From the NCBI RefSeq assembly GCF_004346165.1, contig NZ_SLZZ01000008.1, positions 72,281 through 136,280 on the forward strand: DNA of 64,000 nt, in the 5' to 3' direction. Positions 15,664 to 24,609 of this stretch are shown in pieces. Numbering within the stretch: position 1 is the stretch's first letter; every line of letters starts with the position of its first letter. The position numbers and the translations under genes were made by a program. This DNA is from Muricomes intestini (GTDB taxonomy: Bacteria; Bacillota; Clostridia; Lachnospirales; Lachnospiraceae). The notes under the pieces were generated by a model. That model had not been told where the DNA came from and did not search any database. It was given only the letters and a program-made list of their open reading frames with translations.

Positions 15664-16965
15664 TTACATATATATAAATGTTAGTATAATCACCGTTGCT
15701 GCCGTAACAATCCAGTTTGGAAGCTGCATCGGATTAGAGGTTGTTACAGGATCATACCCAACAAAGTTAGACGCCCAGACAACTTGTGTCGATGTCGGAC
15801 AAGACTGGGAAGGCCAACGGAATGCTGCATAAAATACTGCCGACAAAGCTGCCACCGGAAGTACTCCTACCGCCAGCATACTGGCTGCCAGACCCGCTCC
15901 AAGTCCCATCAGATTGAACGGTCCACGGTATAATCCCAGTGGGCACAGAATACATACAAAAGCAATCAGTCCCCAAGCAGAATGCGGGGTAATTGCAACC
16001 ATAAATGGCTTTATTACAGCCTGTGTTGTGGGAGCTGTCATAGCATTTAAAATCATACCAATTCCAAACATCAGCGCAACAGTAGGTGCGCCCTCTTTAA
16101 ATCCTTCATAACAGCTCTGTACGATTAAATTAGAGAACTTAGACCACTTTCCTCTGAATGTAAATACTATTGCCCAAACGATACCGATAACAAATACCGT
16201 TGTTGCCTCCAGCTTAAAAATTAACATGACTGCAACTACAACCACAGGCGTCAGGCAGGCTAGAACTCCCCGCCAGCCCTTCACATAAGTACTCTTAACT
16301 TCCTCCTCTTCCTGCTCCTTTTTAACCGGAGCGGCGAACGCGTACTTTATACCATTTTTTTTAAAACTATAGGTCAAATAAACAAATGTAAACAGCAGAC
16401 CTGCTATGAAAAGAATTACGGCGCAAAGATTAATATCCTTGGCCTCTACCCCTGTTATCCCGGTAATGGCTGCTATGTTGGCAGGATTCAGAGAATACCC
16501 TGCCGACATGGCAGCTAAAAATGTATTACATGCAACTATCGGTGGGATTCCAATAGACATCATAATAGGCAATACTATAGTTCCAACCATCGCAACCGCA
16601 CCTGTCCCATATAAAACAGTAAACAAAAATGCTGTTACAGCACACAATGCCAGTGAAATGAGATAGGGCTTATCTCCCCCCAGCTCGGCGGCATTTTTAA
16701 TAATCACATCCGTAACACCTGTGCGGTAAAGTATCTGAGAAAGCCAGCAACTAAACAGAATTGCCACATATGTACCTGCAAGTTTCAAAGCTCCACCGGA
16801 TATAACATTTGTAAGTATTCCTTCTTCTCCCGTGAGAGGCAGCCCGGCTGCAACTGCTATCGCCACGGCCATTACCGGAAGCGCCAGAACTGCTGGGATC
16901 TTTCTCATCATCATTAATGCTGCTATTAAAATAAAAATCAATACAATAATAATCCCTGTTATCAT
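15664..16965 (-). CDS. Membrane transporter, citrate/gluconate-type (ion transporter superfamily-like)
   Basis: 433 residues from ATG 16965, which has AAAGGAG seven bases upstream; the frame opens earlier at GTG 17004 without a site. About 11-12 hydrophobic segments in two halves, split by a charged cytoplasmic loop (KKEQEEEEVKS, about 230), and a re-entrant-like GAVAMVGTIVLPIMMSIGIPP. This plan fits the CitMHS, GntP and related carboxylate permeases. As the first gene of the operon it most likely imports the organic acid or amide that the following enzymes degrade. Exact family membership is uncertain. Confidence 0.7.
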   Translation of the reverse strand: MITGIIIVLIFILIAALMMMRKIPAVLALPVMAVAIAVAAGLPLTGEEGILTNVISGGALKLAGTYVAILFSCWLSQILYRTGVTDVIIKNAAELGGDKPYLISLALCAVTAFLFTVLYGTGAVAMVGTIVLPIMMSIGIPPIVACNTFLAAMSAGYSLNPANIAAITGITGVEAKDINLCAVILFIAGLLFTFVYLTYSFKKNGIKYAFAAPVKKEQEEEEVKSTYVKGWRGVLACLTPVVVVAVMLIFKLEATTVFVIGIVWAIVFTFRGKWSKFSNLIVQSCYEGFKEGAPTVALMFGIGMILNAMTAPTTQAVIKPFMVAITPHSAWGLIAFVCILCPLGLYRGPFNLMGLGAGLAASMLAVGVLPVAALSAVFYAAFRWPSQSCPTSTQVVWASNFVGYDPVTTSNPMQLPNWIVTAATVIILTFIYM

Positions 16966-17079
16966 AACAATCTCCTTTCTGCTCCTTTTATTAAATGGTT
17001 CCACTGCCTTAGCTTACAATTATTACCTCCTTTCATTTTATTAATACAATCCAATAAATAAAACCATTTCATATAACGG

Positions 17080-17108
17080 ATTATATTATTTGAGGTATGA
17101 AAAGTCAA
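17080..17108 (-). promoter_or_regulatory. Predicted promoter of the permease-hyuA-like operon
   Basis: On the minus strand: TTGACT (17108-17103), 17-bp spacer, TATAAT (17085-17080). It lies between the ROK gene's terminator and the permease start, so the operon can be expressed independently of the regulator gene. Confidence 0.65.
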
Positions 17109-17194
17109 TTGAATTATTCACAAATGTCGTATTATGTATTTATTTCAGCATTTTTCATTAAATTTATGTATGCGTTTTGTCTGTTTTAACCAAA

Positions 17195-17227
17195 AAAGTC
17201 GATCCAGCTCATTTACTGATCGACTTT
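17195..17227 (-). terminator. Intrinsic terminator of the ROK regulator gene
   Basis: Read on the minus strand, AAAGTCGAT and ATCGACTTT form a nine-pair stem that is followed by a run of six T. It lies 13 bp after the ROK stop codon. Confidence 0.8.
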
Positions 17228-17239
17228 CTATTTCTATAT

Positions 17240-18370
17240 TTAAACGGCACCAACAAATTCTGTAATATAATTAAGTGCAGCCCCGGCTGCAATTGCATCT
17301 TTTTTATATTTACTAACCCTTATATATTTCTTATTATAATCAAAAGAACTTAATGCCTGAACTCGGTTTCGAATATCTTCGATATAGGGATCCAGGTATT
17401 CTCCCATATATCCCCCTAAAATAATTGTACAGTCAAATAAAGTCTGAAGATGATTGATCGTAAGTGCCAGAGACTCCAGATATTTCCCCCAGGACTGTGT
17501 TGCCTGTGGGTTCTTCTTATCCAGCTCTTGGAAAAAGTCTTCAAGATTTCCTTCGCACATATTTGAAAGAACCGTTGCAGAACAATAGGCATCCACACAT
17601 CCCCTCTGTCCACAATAACATTCTCTTCCTCCCGGATGGATTTTAATGTGGCCCACTTCACCTCCGTGTAATGTTTCTCCTGTATAAACTGAGCCATTCA
17701 CCACAACTGCACCGCCTACATTATTACTCAGCATCAGATAGAAGGCATTTTCTTCAATTCCTCCCAGCCATGTTTCCGTAATCCCTGCTGCGTTTGCATC
17801 GTTAAATAATGCCGTCCTGTATGGGATATATTTTGAAAACTCTGAGCATGTGGCTCCTGTAAAATTCAGTATTTTTCCGTAAAATACCTCCTGATTGTCC
17901 TTCGTAATCAACCCAGGAACACCGATTCCTACTCCGAGTATAGCTTTTGCACGTTGCTTTGCTTTGGACACAGTCTGCTCCACCATCCTGCCGATTTCTT
18001 TATAATATTTGTCCGTCCTCTGAAAAGGAACTCTTTTTCGTATTCTGGAAATAATCGTTCCTTCAAGGTCTACTGCTAAAACTGTAATATGATTCTTCGT
18101 GATGTCAATCCCGATTGCAATCCTTGCATCAGGAACTATATCATAAGACTTTGCTCTTCTCCCCCCAGTATGTCCTATAGAACCCGATTCTCTGACCAAA
18201 CCTTCATCTTGCAGTTCCTCAAGATTCTGTATCACGGTAGGAAGACTTAATTGCAACTCCCTTGCAATATCCTGTCTGGAAAGGTTTTTATGTTCACGTA
18301 GAAGTTGATAGATATTTGACCGATTCAATTTTTTTATTTCAAGATTTGCTGATGTCTTTTGTCTTATCAT
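17240..18370 (-). CDS. ROK family transcriptional regulator (NagC/XylR type)
   Basis: 376 residues. An N-terminal winged helix-turn-helix (about 15-65, LSRQDIARELQLSLPTVIQNL) precedes a ROK domain with the ATP-like strand AIGIDITKNHITVLAVDLEG and the zinc motif region GHIKIHPGGRECYCGQRGCVD (CxCGxxGC). The residue after the motif is Asp in place of the usual Glu. The helix-turn-helix marks it as a regulator rather than a kinase. It is immediately upstream of the permease/HyuA-like operon but with its own terminator and is its most likely repressor; the effector could also be a sugar linked to the neighbouring GH94 locus. Confidence 0.87.
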   Translation of the reverse strand: MIRQKTSANLEIKKLNRSNIYQLLREHKNLSRQDIARELQLSLPTVIQNLEELQDEGLVRESGSIGHTGGRRAKSYDIVPDARIAIGIDITKNHITVLAVDLEGTIISRIRKRVPFQRTDKYYKEIGRMVEQTVSKAKQRAKAILGVGIGVPGLITKDNQEVFYGKILNFTGATCSEFSKYIPYRTALFNDANAAGITETWLGGIEENAFYLMLSNNVGGAVVVNGSVYTGETLHGGEVGHIKIHPGGRECYCGQRGCVDAYCSATVLSNMCEGNLEDFFQELDKKNPQATQSWGKYLESLALTINHLQTLFDCTIILGGYMGEYLDPYIEDIRNRVQALSSFDYNKKYIRVSKYKKDAIAAGAALNYITEFVGAV

Positions 18371-18490
18371 TCTGTCCTTCCTCTATAAACCAAATTTGTT
18401 ATTTATAAATCCGTTTTCTAAATCCGTTTTTATAATTATAAACATAAGTAGCTTAAAGTTCAAGTATTTTCCACTTTTCTGCATACTTAA

Positions 18491-18532
18491 AAAGACCTAT
18501 AACAGTATTTTAAAACTGCTACAGGTCTTTTG
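18491..18532 (-). terminator. Intrinsic terminator after the yesN-like gene
   Basis: On the minus strand GACCTGTAGCAGT pairs with ACTGTTATAGGTC (with a mismatch and wobble), followed by five T. It ends the sugar ABC operon that finishes at 18546. Confidence 0.75.
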
Positions 18533-18545
18533 TCTGCTTATCGTC

Positions 18546-19301
18546 CTACATTATTTTATTTCTATATTCATTAGCGGATACCCCTGTTACTTTCTTAAAA
18601 ACCCGTGAAAAGTGTGCAATATCCAGAAACCCAACTTCCTCCGCTATATTCCCAATCCTCAGAGATGGATCCCGCAAGAGCTCTTTAGCCTTGTCAATTC
18701 TGATATTATTCAAAATATCAGAAAAGCTTTGCCCTGTCTGCCGATTTAAAAGTTTACTCAAATGCCATTGGCTTACATATGTATGCTCAGCCACATCTGA
18801 AAGCTTTAGTTTCTCTCGATAGTTTTCTTCTATATAAACAAGGGCATTTTTTACAATAAAATTATTTGCCGGAGAATTTAAGATATCCTTTTTTCCTGTC
18901 CCTTCCGGGAGTCTGGCCGGTTGATATTCCTTAAGACGGTCTGTCATCACTTCCATAGCCTCTTCCAGTTCATCCATCTTAGAGGGCTTCAGCAGAAATC
19001 TGGCGACACCAAGGCGAATAGCCTGTTGGGCATAATCAAAGTCCCTGTAACCTGTCAGGATACAGACCTGCATCTGGTCATGCTGGGATTTGATTCCGGC
19101 CAGCATAGTAAGTCCATCCATCTGAGCCATGGCAATATCTGTAAACACAATATGAGGTTTTTCCTTTTCTATTAACTCCAATCCTTCTTGTCCGCTGCCG
19201 GCAGTCCCCACCACCTGGCAATTCCACTTTTCCCAGTTCATGCCCCTGGTCATTCCTTCCAGTATCACCGGCTCATCATCTATCAAAACCACTTTATACA
19301 T
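18546..19301 (-). CDS. YesN-type response regulator with AraC DNA-binding domain
   Basis: 251 residues from ATG 19301 (GAGGTGTGAG upstream). The receiver domain carries the acidic pair IDDE, phosphoacceptor Asp in HIVFTDIAMAQMDG and the Lys of FLLKPSK. The C-terminal 100 residues are an AraC/XylS double helix-turn-helix (DVAEHTYVSQWHLSKLLN; IAEEVGFLDIAHFSRVFKK). It is the partner of the YesM kinase encoded upstream and probably activates the sugar importer and phosphorylase genes. It ends the operon. Confidence 0.9.
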   Translation of the reverse strand: MYKVVLIDDEPVILEGMTRGMNWEKWNCQVVGTAGSGQEGLELIEKEKPHIVFTDIAMAQMDGLTMLAGIKSQHDQMQVCILTGYRDFDYAQQAIRLGVARFLLKPSKMDELEEAMEVMTDRLKEYQPARLPEGTGKKDILNSPANNFIVKNALVYIEENYREKLKLSDVAEHTYVSQWHLSKLLNRQTGQSFSDILNNIRIDKAKELLRDPSLRIGNIAEEVGFLDIAHFSRVFKKVTGVSANEYRNKIM

Positions 19302-19335
19302 CTCACACCTCTGCACCCTTTAGCAGCAGACACAA

Positions 19336-20190
19336 TTATCCTTTGATTGCCCCCGCTGTCATACCTTTAATTATATACTTCTGGAGAAAAATGTAAACGA
19401 TTAGTATAGGAATGACTACCAGTGTAACCGCTGCAGCCATAAGCCCATAATTGGTACCCTCTCTGGAAGTCAGCTCATTTAACAACCTGGTAATACCATA
19501 CTGATTCCCCCGCAGCATAAATGTCTGCGTAAACAAATCATTGTAGCTCCAGAGAAAACTGAAAATTCCCACAGTTGCAAAGGAGGGTTTCGAAAGAGGC
19601 ATAATGACCTTCCCAAATATCTGGAAAATATTTGCCCCCTCCATGTAAGCTGCCTCCTCCAATTCCACCGGCAGCCCTTTTATGTAGCCGCTTAAGACTA
19701 CAATGGCAAAGGACATATTCCCTGCAATCTGGGGCAGAGCCGTAGCCAGCAATGACTTCCAGAGAACCGGAGTGTTTACGATTCCCCAGCGCGCCATCAG
19801 CTGGAAAACCGGTATGATTGTGGCAAAGACCGGAAACATCATGCCGGCTATTACCAGGTTATTCAATAAATTTTTCCCCAGAAATGTATACCGCACAAGT
19901 GCATAAGCTGCCATCCCCGCCAGCACAATCACCACCAGTGCCACCGTGATGGAAATAATCAGACTGTTACGGTAGGCACCGAACACATCCAGCCGCCCGA
20001 AAGCCAGCCGGTAATTGTCCATGGAAAACCTTTCCCCAAGAGGGAGTGAAAACGAATCCGATACAATGATTTTTTTATCTTTGAAAGAGTTCAGCACAAC
20101 CCATATGATAGGGTAAATCGTAGTCAGCGCCCAAAGTGAAAGCAATACAAAGATACCTGCCTGACCAGGGTGTAGCTTTTTCTTCTTCAT
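19336..20190 (-). CDS. Carbohydrate ABC transporter permease, MalG-like
   Basis: 284 residues with six membrane segments and the EAA loop LEEAAYMEGANIFQIFGKVIMPLSKP about 80 residues from the C-terminus, as in MalG. The N-terminus is basic (MKKKKLHPGQ). It is 11 bp downstream of the MalF-like gene. With the latter it forms the channel of a CUT1 sugar importer. No dedicated ATPase gene is present in the locus, so a shared MsmK/UgpC-type ATPase encoded elsewhere is probably used. Confidence 0.9.
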   Translation of the reverse strand: MKKKKLHPGQAGIFVLLSLWALTTIYPIIWVVLNSFKDKKIIVSDSFSLPLGERFSMDNYRLAFGRLDVFGAYRNSLIISITVALVVIVLAGMAAYALVRYTFLGKNLLNNLVIAGMMFPVFATIIPVFQLMARWGIVNTPVLWKSLLATALPQIAGNMSFAIVVLSGYIKGLPVELEEAAYMEGANIFQIFGKVIMPLSKPSFATVGIFSFLWSYNDLFTQTFMLRGNQYGITRLLNELTSREGTNYGLMAAAVTLVVIPILIVYIFLQKYIIKGMTAGAIKG

Positions 20191-20201
20191 GACTTTTCCT
20201 C

Positions 20202-21086
20202 CTAGTAATCTTTCTCTTTGAAAACTGTATTGACAACTTTTGAAAGAATCACCCCCAGAACTACAATCAAGATTGCTATAGTACTGCTGTAGTCCACATC
20301 CGATACATTAAACACCTGATAATACATATACGTTCCGGTGAGCCATGTCCGGCCGAAAGGTATTCCTTTCGGGAACATTACCCAGGGCAGGTCAAAGACC
20401 TTAAGAGCTCCGGTCACCGCCAGTACGATACAGGTGCAGATTACATTGTGCAGTAAAGGAAGCGTAATATAGCGGACTCTCTGCATTCTGGTTGCACCAT
20501 CAATTGCTGCCGCCTCATAAAGTTCATCAGATATATTGTTCAAGCCGGTAACCAGGATAATAAAGTAGAATCCTACATATTGCCAGGTTACAGGAATCAT
20601 CATCGTTATTAGTGCATGTGTTTCATTCTTCCAGTCTATCAGTCCCTTAGAGCCCAATGCTCCAAGCAGCTGATTAATCATACCTTTGTCATACAGGAAA
20701 ATCAAATTAAAAAGTAGCCCAAGTGCCGTAGCCGAAATCACAATTGGAAAGAAAAATACAATTCTAAAAAACTTGCTTCCATGTTTTACATTGTCAACCA
20801 GAATTGCCAAAAAAAGAGCAATGCCAACCTGGCCCACAATCGTTACAAGAATCATAATTAGTGTATTTTTAAGCGCAATTCTCATATTTTCATCTTCCAC
20901 CATCCTAGTGAAATTCAGATACCAAGGATCATTCCAGCCCTTTGCCGCCGTTCCCAATCCTCTGATATTTTGAAAACTGTTAACAATATTTTTTATAAAT
21001 GGATAATACAGAAATACTATCATAAACAAAAACGCTGGAACCAGAAAAAAAACCAATGGCTTTTTATTTTTATAAATATTAGGCAT
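20202..21086 (-). CDS. Carbohydrate ABC transporter permease, MalF-like
   Basis: 294 residues, six membrane segments, EAA loop LYEAAAIDGATRMQRVRYITLP in the second half. ATG 21086 has AAAGGAG seven bases upstream; that ribosome site is part of a tandem 48-bp repeat. The gene is separated from the binding-protein gene by about 180 bp of repeat and hairpin, which may lower its expression relative to the binding protein. Partner of the MalG-like permease. Confidence 0.9.
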   Translation of the reverse strand: MPNIYKNKKPLVFFLVPAFLFMIVFLYYPFIKNIVNSFQNIRGLGTAAKGWNDPWYLNFTRMVEDENMRIALKNTLIMILVTIVGQVGIALFLAILVDNVKHGSKFFRIVFFFPIVISATALGLLFNLIFLYDKGMINQLLGALGSKGLIDWKNETHALITMMIPVTWQYVGFYFIILVTGLNNISDELYEAAAIDGATRMQRVRYITLPLLHNVICTCIVLAVTGALKVFDLPWVMFPKGIPFGRTWLTGTYMYYQVFNVSDVDYSSTIAILIVVLGVILSKVVNTVFKEKDY

Positions 21087-21090
21087 AACA

Positions 21091-21186
21091 TTACTCCTTT
21101 ACAAGGCCGAATGGCCATACAGGTATACCCGAAGGGTGTTACTCCTTTACAAGGCCGAATGGCCATACAGGTATACCCGGAGGGTA
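21091..21186 (-). repeat. Two tandem 48-bp repeats (plus a degenerate third) in the binding-protein/permease gap
   Basis: Units 21091-21138 and 21139-21186 differ at two positions; 21187-21219 is a decayed partial copy. Read on the transcribed minus strand, each unit contains ACCCTTCGGGT or ACCCTCCGGGT (hairpin), GGCCATTCGGCC (hairpin) and AAAGGAG (Shine-Dalgarno). The last copy supplies the ribosome site of the MalF-like gene. A short frame through the repeats is not considered a gene. Confidence 0.8.
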
Positions 21187-21215
21187 TTTCTCCTTTTACG
21201 GGCCCAATGGCTATT

Positions 21216-21260
21216 ATAGAAATGGCTGTCACACCGGGTTTGTGCGACAGCCATTTCTAT
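21216..21260 (-). repeat. Perfect 15-bp stem hairpin directly after the binding-protein gene
   Basis: ATAGAAATGGCTGTC (21216-21230) is exactly complementary to GACAGCCATTTCTAT (21246-21260); the loop is 15 nt. It begins 3 bp after the stop of the binding-protein gene. There is no T-run, so it looks like a 3'-end stabiliser or processing hairpin of the kind seen between malE and malF rather than a full terminator. Confidence 0.75.
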
Positions 21261-21263
21261 CAC

Positions 21264-22604
21264 TTATTGCGCCGATTCTTCAGGAGTATAGTCTTTTATA
21301 AGTGTCAGAACTTCGGATACTGCATCTTTTATTTCTACTTTTCCGGTTACCAGATTCGGCATGCCGTCAAATACCGGAACCCTGCATTCTGTAGGAATCT
21401 GATCCTGTACCGCACCTGCAATTCCAGTGATACCGTTTACCATCTCAAGGCCTGATTTCCCCAGGCTGCTCAGCTGGCTTTCATCCACCGTAGCGCCGTC
21501 TTTTAATGCCGTTGCAGATGTCTGTGCAAATTTTGACACCATTTCATTGGTTGTCATATACTCTACAAAGCTAACTGCTGCCTCTCTCTTGTCCGGATTG
21601 TCCCAAGCCTTTTTTGTAATATAGTATCCAGAAGAAAGTCCGCCAATAATATCCGTTGCCTTGCGGTCACCCTTTGCCGGGACATAGGTAACTGTAAAGT
21701 TGTCGATATCATCCGTAGCTTCCTCGATACCGCCAAGTTTCCAGGAACCATCAATCAAAAATGCTGCCTTCCCATCCAAAAATGCCTGGAAGGTTTCATC
21801 GTCTGTCCCTGAGAGAGTGTTGTCCGGGAAATAGCCCTTTTCGTACATTGTCTTGATATCACCAATGCCGTCTACCCATGCTTTTCCATGTTCGTCATCC
21901 ACACTTTCAGGAAGTACGTTATGTGTTGCCGGTGAAAGCTGGTTGTAAATAGTAAATTCAAACCAGTAATGGGGAATCTGTGCAAGTGAAGCTGCAACAG
22001 GTGTATATCCGGCATCCTTAATCTTCTGGCAGTCCTCCATAAATTCATCCCAAGTGGTAGATGCATCCGGCACTTCAACACTTGCCGCATCCAATACAGT
22101 TTTATTCACATACATCCCTTCCCAGTATCCATTTACCGGAACAGAATAGTTCACGCCGTCCACCGGAGATGCCCCCATAAGTTCGTCCTTCATATTGTCG
22201 GCATATTCCGGGTATTCCTTGCGGATCTCATCGATAGAAATCACTTTTCCGGCCTCTACAAAAGAGTTGGAATCCATGCCGTTGAAATAGAAGAGTACAT
22301 CTGGTTCTGAACCCACCTCAAAGTCTGCAGCCACTCTGGCTTTAAAGGTCTCGTCAGAAGTTGCCGAAGAATCATTGACGCTGTTGCCTGTCTCCTCCTG
22401 CCAGCCCTCTACGGCATCTTTAAAGTTCTGGGCATTTGTGTCATTCCCTGCAAAAGTGGTCGTAATATCCAGTGTTACACCACCGCTCTTCTCCTTGGAC
22501 GCGGATTTTCCACTGTCATCCTTTGTGTCCCCTTTGTTCCCACAGGCTGCAAGCGAAAGCACCATGGCGCAGGTTAATAAAATTGCTGCCGATTTTCTCT
22601 TCAT
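21264..22604 (-). CDS. Carbohydrate ABC transporter substrate-binding lipoprotein (CUT1)
   Basis: 446 residues. The N-terminus is a lipoprotein signal: basic start, hydrophobic core and lipobox LAAC with the modified Cys at about 21. The remainder is an extracellular solute-binding protein family 1 fold (VTLDITTTFAGNDTNAQNF; AAFLIDGSWKLGGIEEA). It is the first gene after its own promoter and encodes the sugar receptor of the importer formed by the two permeases downstream. Given the GH94 phosphorylase in the locus, a beta-linked disaccharide is the likely ligand. Confidence 0.9.
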   Translation of the reverse strand: MKRKSAAILLTCAMVLSLAACGNKGDTKDDSGKSASKEKSGGVTLDITTTFAGNDTNAQNFKDAVEGWQEETGNSVNDSSATSDETFKARVAADFEVGSEPDVLFYFNGMDSNSFVEAGKVISIDEIRKEYPEYADNMKDELMGASPVDGVNYSVPVNGYWEGMYVNKTVLDAASVEVPDASTTWDEFMEDCQKIKDAGYTPVAASLAQIPHYWFEFTIYNQLSPATHNVLPESVDDEHGKAWVDGIGDIKTMYEKGYFPDNTLSGTDDETFQAFLDGKAAFLIDGSWKLGGIEEATDDIDNFTVTYVPAKGDRKATDIIGGLSSGYYITKKAWDNPDKREAAVSFVEYMTTNEMVSKFAQTSATALKDGATVDESQLSSLGKSGLEMVNGITGIAGAVQDQIPTECRVPVFDGMPNLVTGKVEIKDAVSEVLTLIKDYTPEESAQ

Positions 22605-22633
22605 ACCTTAAACCTCCCTTTCTTAATATAATC

Positions 22634-22662
22634 ATTATACGAAAGAGTATCGTCATAGTGAA
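22634..22662 (-). promoter_or_regulatory. Predicted promoter of the sugar importer genes
   Basis: On the minus strand TTCACT (22662-22657), 17-bp spacer, TATAAT (22639-22634), about 30 bp before the binding-protein start. The weak -35 with a perfect -10 fits an activated promoter, plausibly by the YesN-type regulator. Confidence 0.5.
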
Positions 22663-22791
22663 TAGACAGCATTGCCATTTATTGTTTTTTCTTGTTACTT
22701 TTGACACTATCTGGGAATGCAGAAATATCCGGCGCTTAGTCCAAGCGAGATGGAGTAGCGTGCAATTGAGCTTGCCCTCCTGAATAATTGT

Positions 22792-24609
22792 CTACCCTTC
22801 ATCCGGAAAATAACGTAAAAGTGTAAGTGTACTGACAGTATATCCCTCGGCATTTGTCTGAATCTTAAGTCCACAGCCGGGGCCGTAAATAATTTTCAGA
22901 CGCTGATTCACATTGCGTATTCCGATACTTACAGATTTTTCGTCCCGTTCTATACCTCCTCCCAGAAGGTATTCAATTTTTTTCTCATCTGCCGGTAAAA
23001 GAACACCGTGATTCTTTATTTCAATAATTAGAGTATCTTCATCACGAAGTATTATGTTAATGTGGATAATAATCCGGTTTTGTTCATCCACCCCGTGTTC
23101 CACGGCATTTTCTACAATAGGCTGTATAATCAGACGGGGAACCTTGACCTGCAGGAGATTATTGTCAATGTTTTTGTGAATTTCCAGCTTATCTTCAAAA
23201 CGGCGGGCTATGATATACAGGTAGGCATCCATATAGCTAAGTTCTTCCGACAGGGCTATATAAGAATTCTTTTTACGGTCCAGTGTTGCTTCCAGCATGG
23301 TGGACAAGGCCTCAATCATGCCGCTGGCCTTATAGTTCCCGTTCATACGTGCCTCCCAGTTGATGATTTCCAGGGTATTGTTCAGGAAATGGGGATTTAT
23401 CTGGGATTGGAGCGCTTTAATTTTAGCATCGCGCAAAGCCAGTTCCTCAGAATATATGGTGTCAAACTGATGCTTCAGCTCCGCAGACATCTGGTTGAAG
23501 GCTTCCCCCAGATAAACCATCTCCCGGCTGTTTCCAATCTGGCACATGGCGAAGCCAAGATTCCCATTCTCTATTTCTCTGGACGCATCCACCAGCTCTG
23601 ACACAGGCCTGGTAACCTCCCTGTGAAAGAACCAGATTACAAGAAGAATCATCGGAATCATAGAAACAAGGAAGAAACCAATAATGTAAGTGAAGTTCTG
23701 TTCATTCATCACGGAACGGGTATCCAATGACAACATAAATTCCATGTCGTGACTTTCAAAGCGGAGCTTATTATAAACGTAAGTATTTTTCTGTCCAATA
23801 TTGTGAACCTTGTGGTCATTCGTGTCATTTAGCTCGTAAAAGCTCCGGATACTTCCCGGTTCGCCTGAATTGGTATCTGCAACCTGCTGCCCATCCAGAT
23901 AGACTTCATAGCCCTGGTAGCCCATGATGCCCTCAAAACTCTTAAACATTGCCGAAGGATCCAGCTCCATAATAATAACAGCAAAGGGCTGAAACCCTGT
24001 GGTCATCATATTTCGAACCATGTAAATATTTCCCCCCACATTTAGAAAGAGAATGTCTGTATCCAAGCCTTTAGCTTCTTCGTGTACCTTATCTAAAACC
24101 TCGGTTTCAAAATATTGTACCCGGTCAAAGGTACCGCTCTTGATATTGCTGTATGTATAATATATTTCATCAGGGTCTGAATTGAAATATACCATGGTTG
24201 TCAGAAACGAAGTATTATAGCGGTACTGGTCATTTAAAAAGTCTGTAACCGTATTGTAAAGCTGTCTCTTCCTTTGCCCTATACTGTCCTCACCTACATT
24301 ATACTCGGTATATGCATCCCGGATTACATTCAGATAAGAGGCATTCCTCGACGCGCCTACCGCATCGGAAAAATTCATTTTACAGATTTCAGCCGCCTTC
24401 TCGGCAGAAACAGATATATTCTCTTTCAGATGGGATTCCAGTTTGTCAGAAATATAAAAGAACATGACAGAAGCAGCCAGTGTCAGCGGCAGAAGCCAGC
24501 CGGCCACCAGCATCACAATCATGTTCCATTTCAGCGGATACTTTCTACCCGCTATTTTCCTGAATTTTCTTCCTATACTTTCCATGTGATTATTATATAA
24601 TACAATCAT
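22792..24609 (-). CDS. YesM-type sensor histidine kinase
   Basis: 605 residues if it starts at ATG 24609, which overlaps the TGA of the mutase gene as ATGA (coupled translation); ATG 24585 is the alternative. One membrane helix (about 32-52), an extracytoplasmic sensor of about 250 residues (Cache-like), a second helix (about 307-328), a HAMP region (TRPVSELVDAS), and a His_kinase domain with LQSQINPHFLNNTLEII (His407). The ATPase part has VENAVEHGVDEQ and GIGIRNVNQRL. It is the sensor for the YesN-type regulator at the end of the locus and probably detects an oligosaccharide outside the cell. Confidence 0.9.
   Translation of the reverse strand: MIVLYNNHMESIGRKFRKIAGRKYPLKWNMIVMLVAGWLLPLTLAASVMFFYISDKLESHLKENISVSAEKAAEICKMNFSDAVGASRNASYLNVIRDAYTEYNVGEDSIGQRKRQLYNTVTDFLNDQYRYNTSFLTTMVYFNSDPDEIYYTYSNIKSGTFDRVQYFETEVLDKVHEEAKGLDTDILFLNVGGNIYMVRNMMTTGFQPFAVIIMELDPSAMFKSFEGIMGYQGYEVYLDGQQVADTNSGEPGSIRSFYELNDTNDHKVHNIGQKNTYVYNKLRFESHDMEFMLSLDTRSVMNEQNFTYIIGFFLVSMIPMILLVIWFFHREVTRPVSELVDASREIENGNLGFAMCQIGNSREMVYLGEAFNQMSAELKHQFDTIYSEELALRDAKIKALQSQINPHFLNNTLEIINWEARMNGNYKASGMIEALSTMLEATLDRKKNSYIALSEELSYMDAYLYIIARRFEDKLEIHKNIDNNLLQVKVPRLIIQPIVENAVEHGVDEQNRIIIHINIILRDEDTLIIEIKNHGVLLPADEKKIEYLLGGGIERDEKSVSIGIRNVNQRLKIIYGPGCGLKIQTNAEGYTVSTLTLLRYFPDEG

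Noticed and set aside
21091..21219. Possible CRISPR-like array
   Set aside because: Only two direct units with no spacers between them and no cas genes nearby.
21020..21232. Minus-strand frame coding a repeated GYTCMAIRPCKGV motif
   Set aside because: It is only the translation of the tandem 48-bp repeats in the gap and overlaps the MalF-like gene in another frame.
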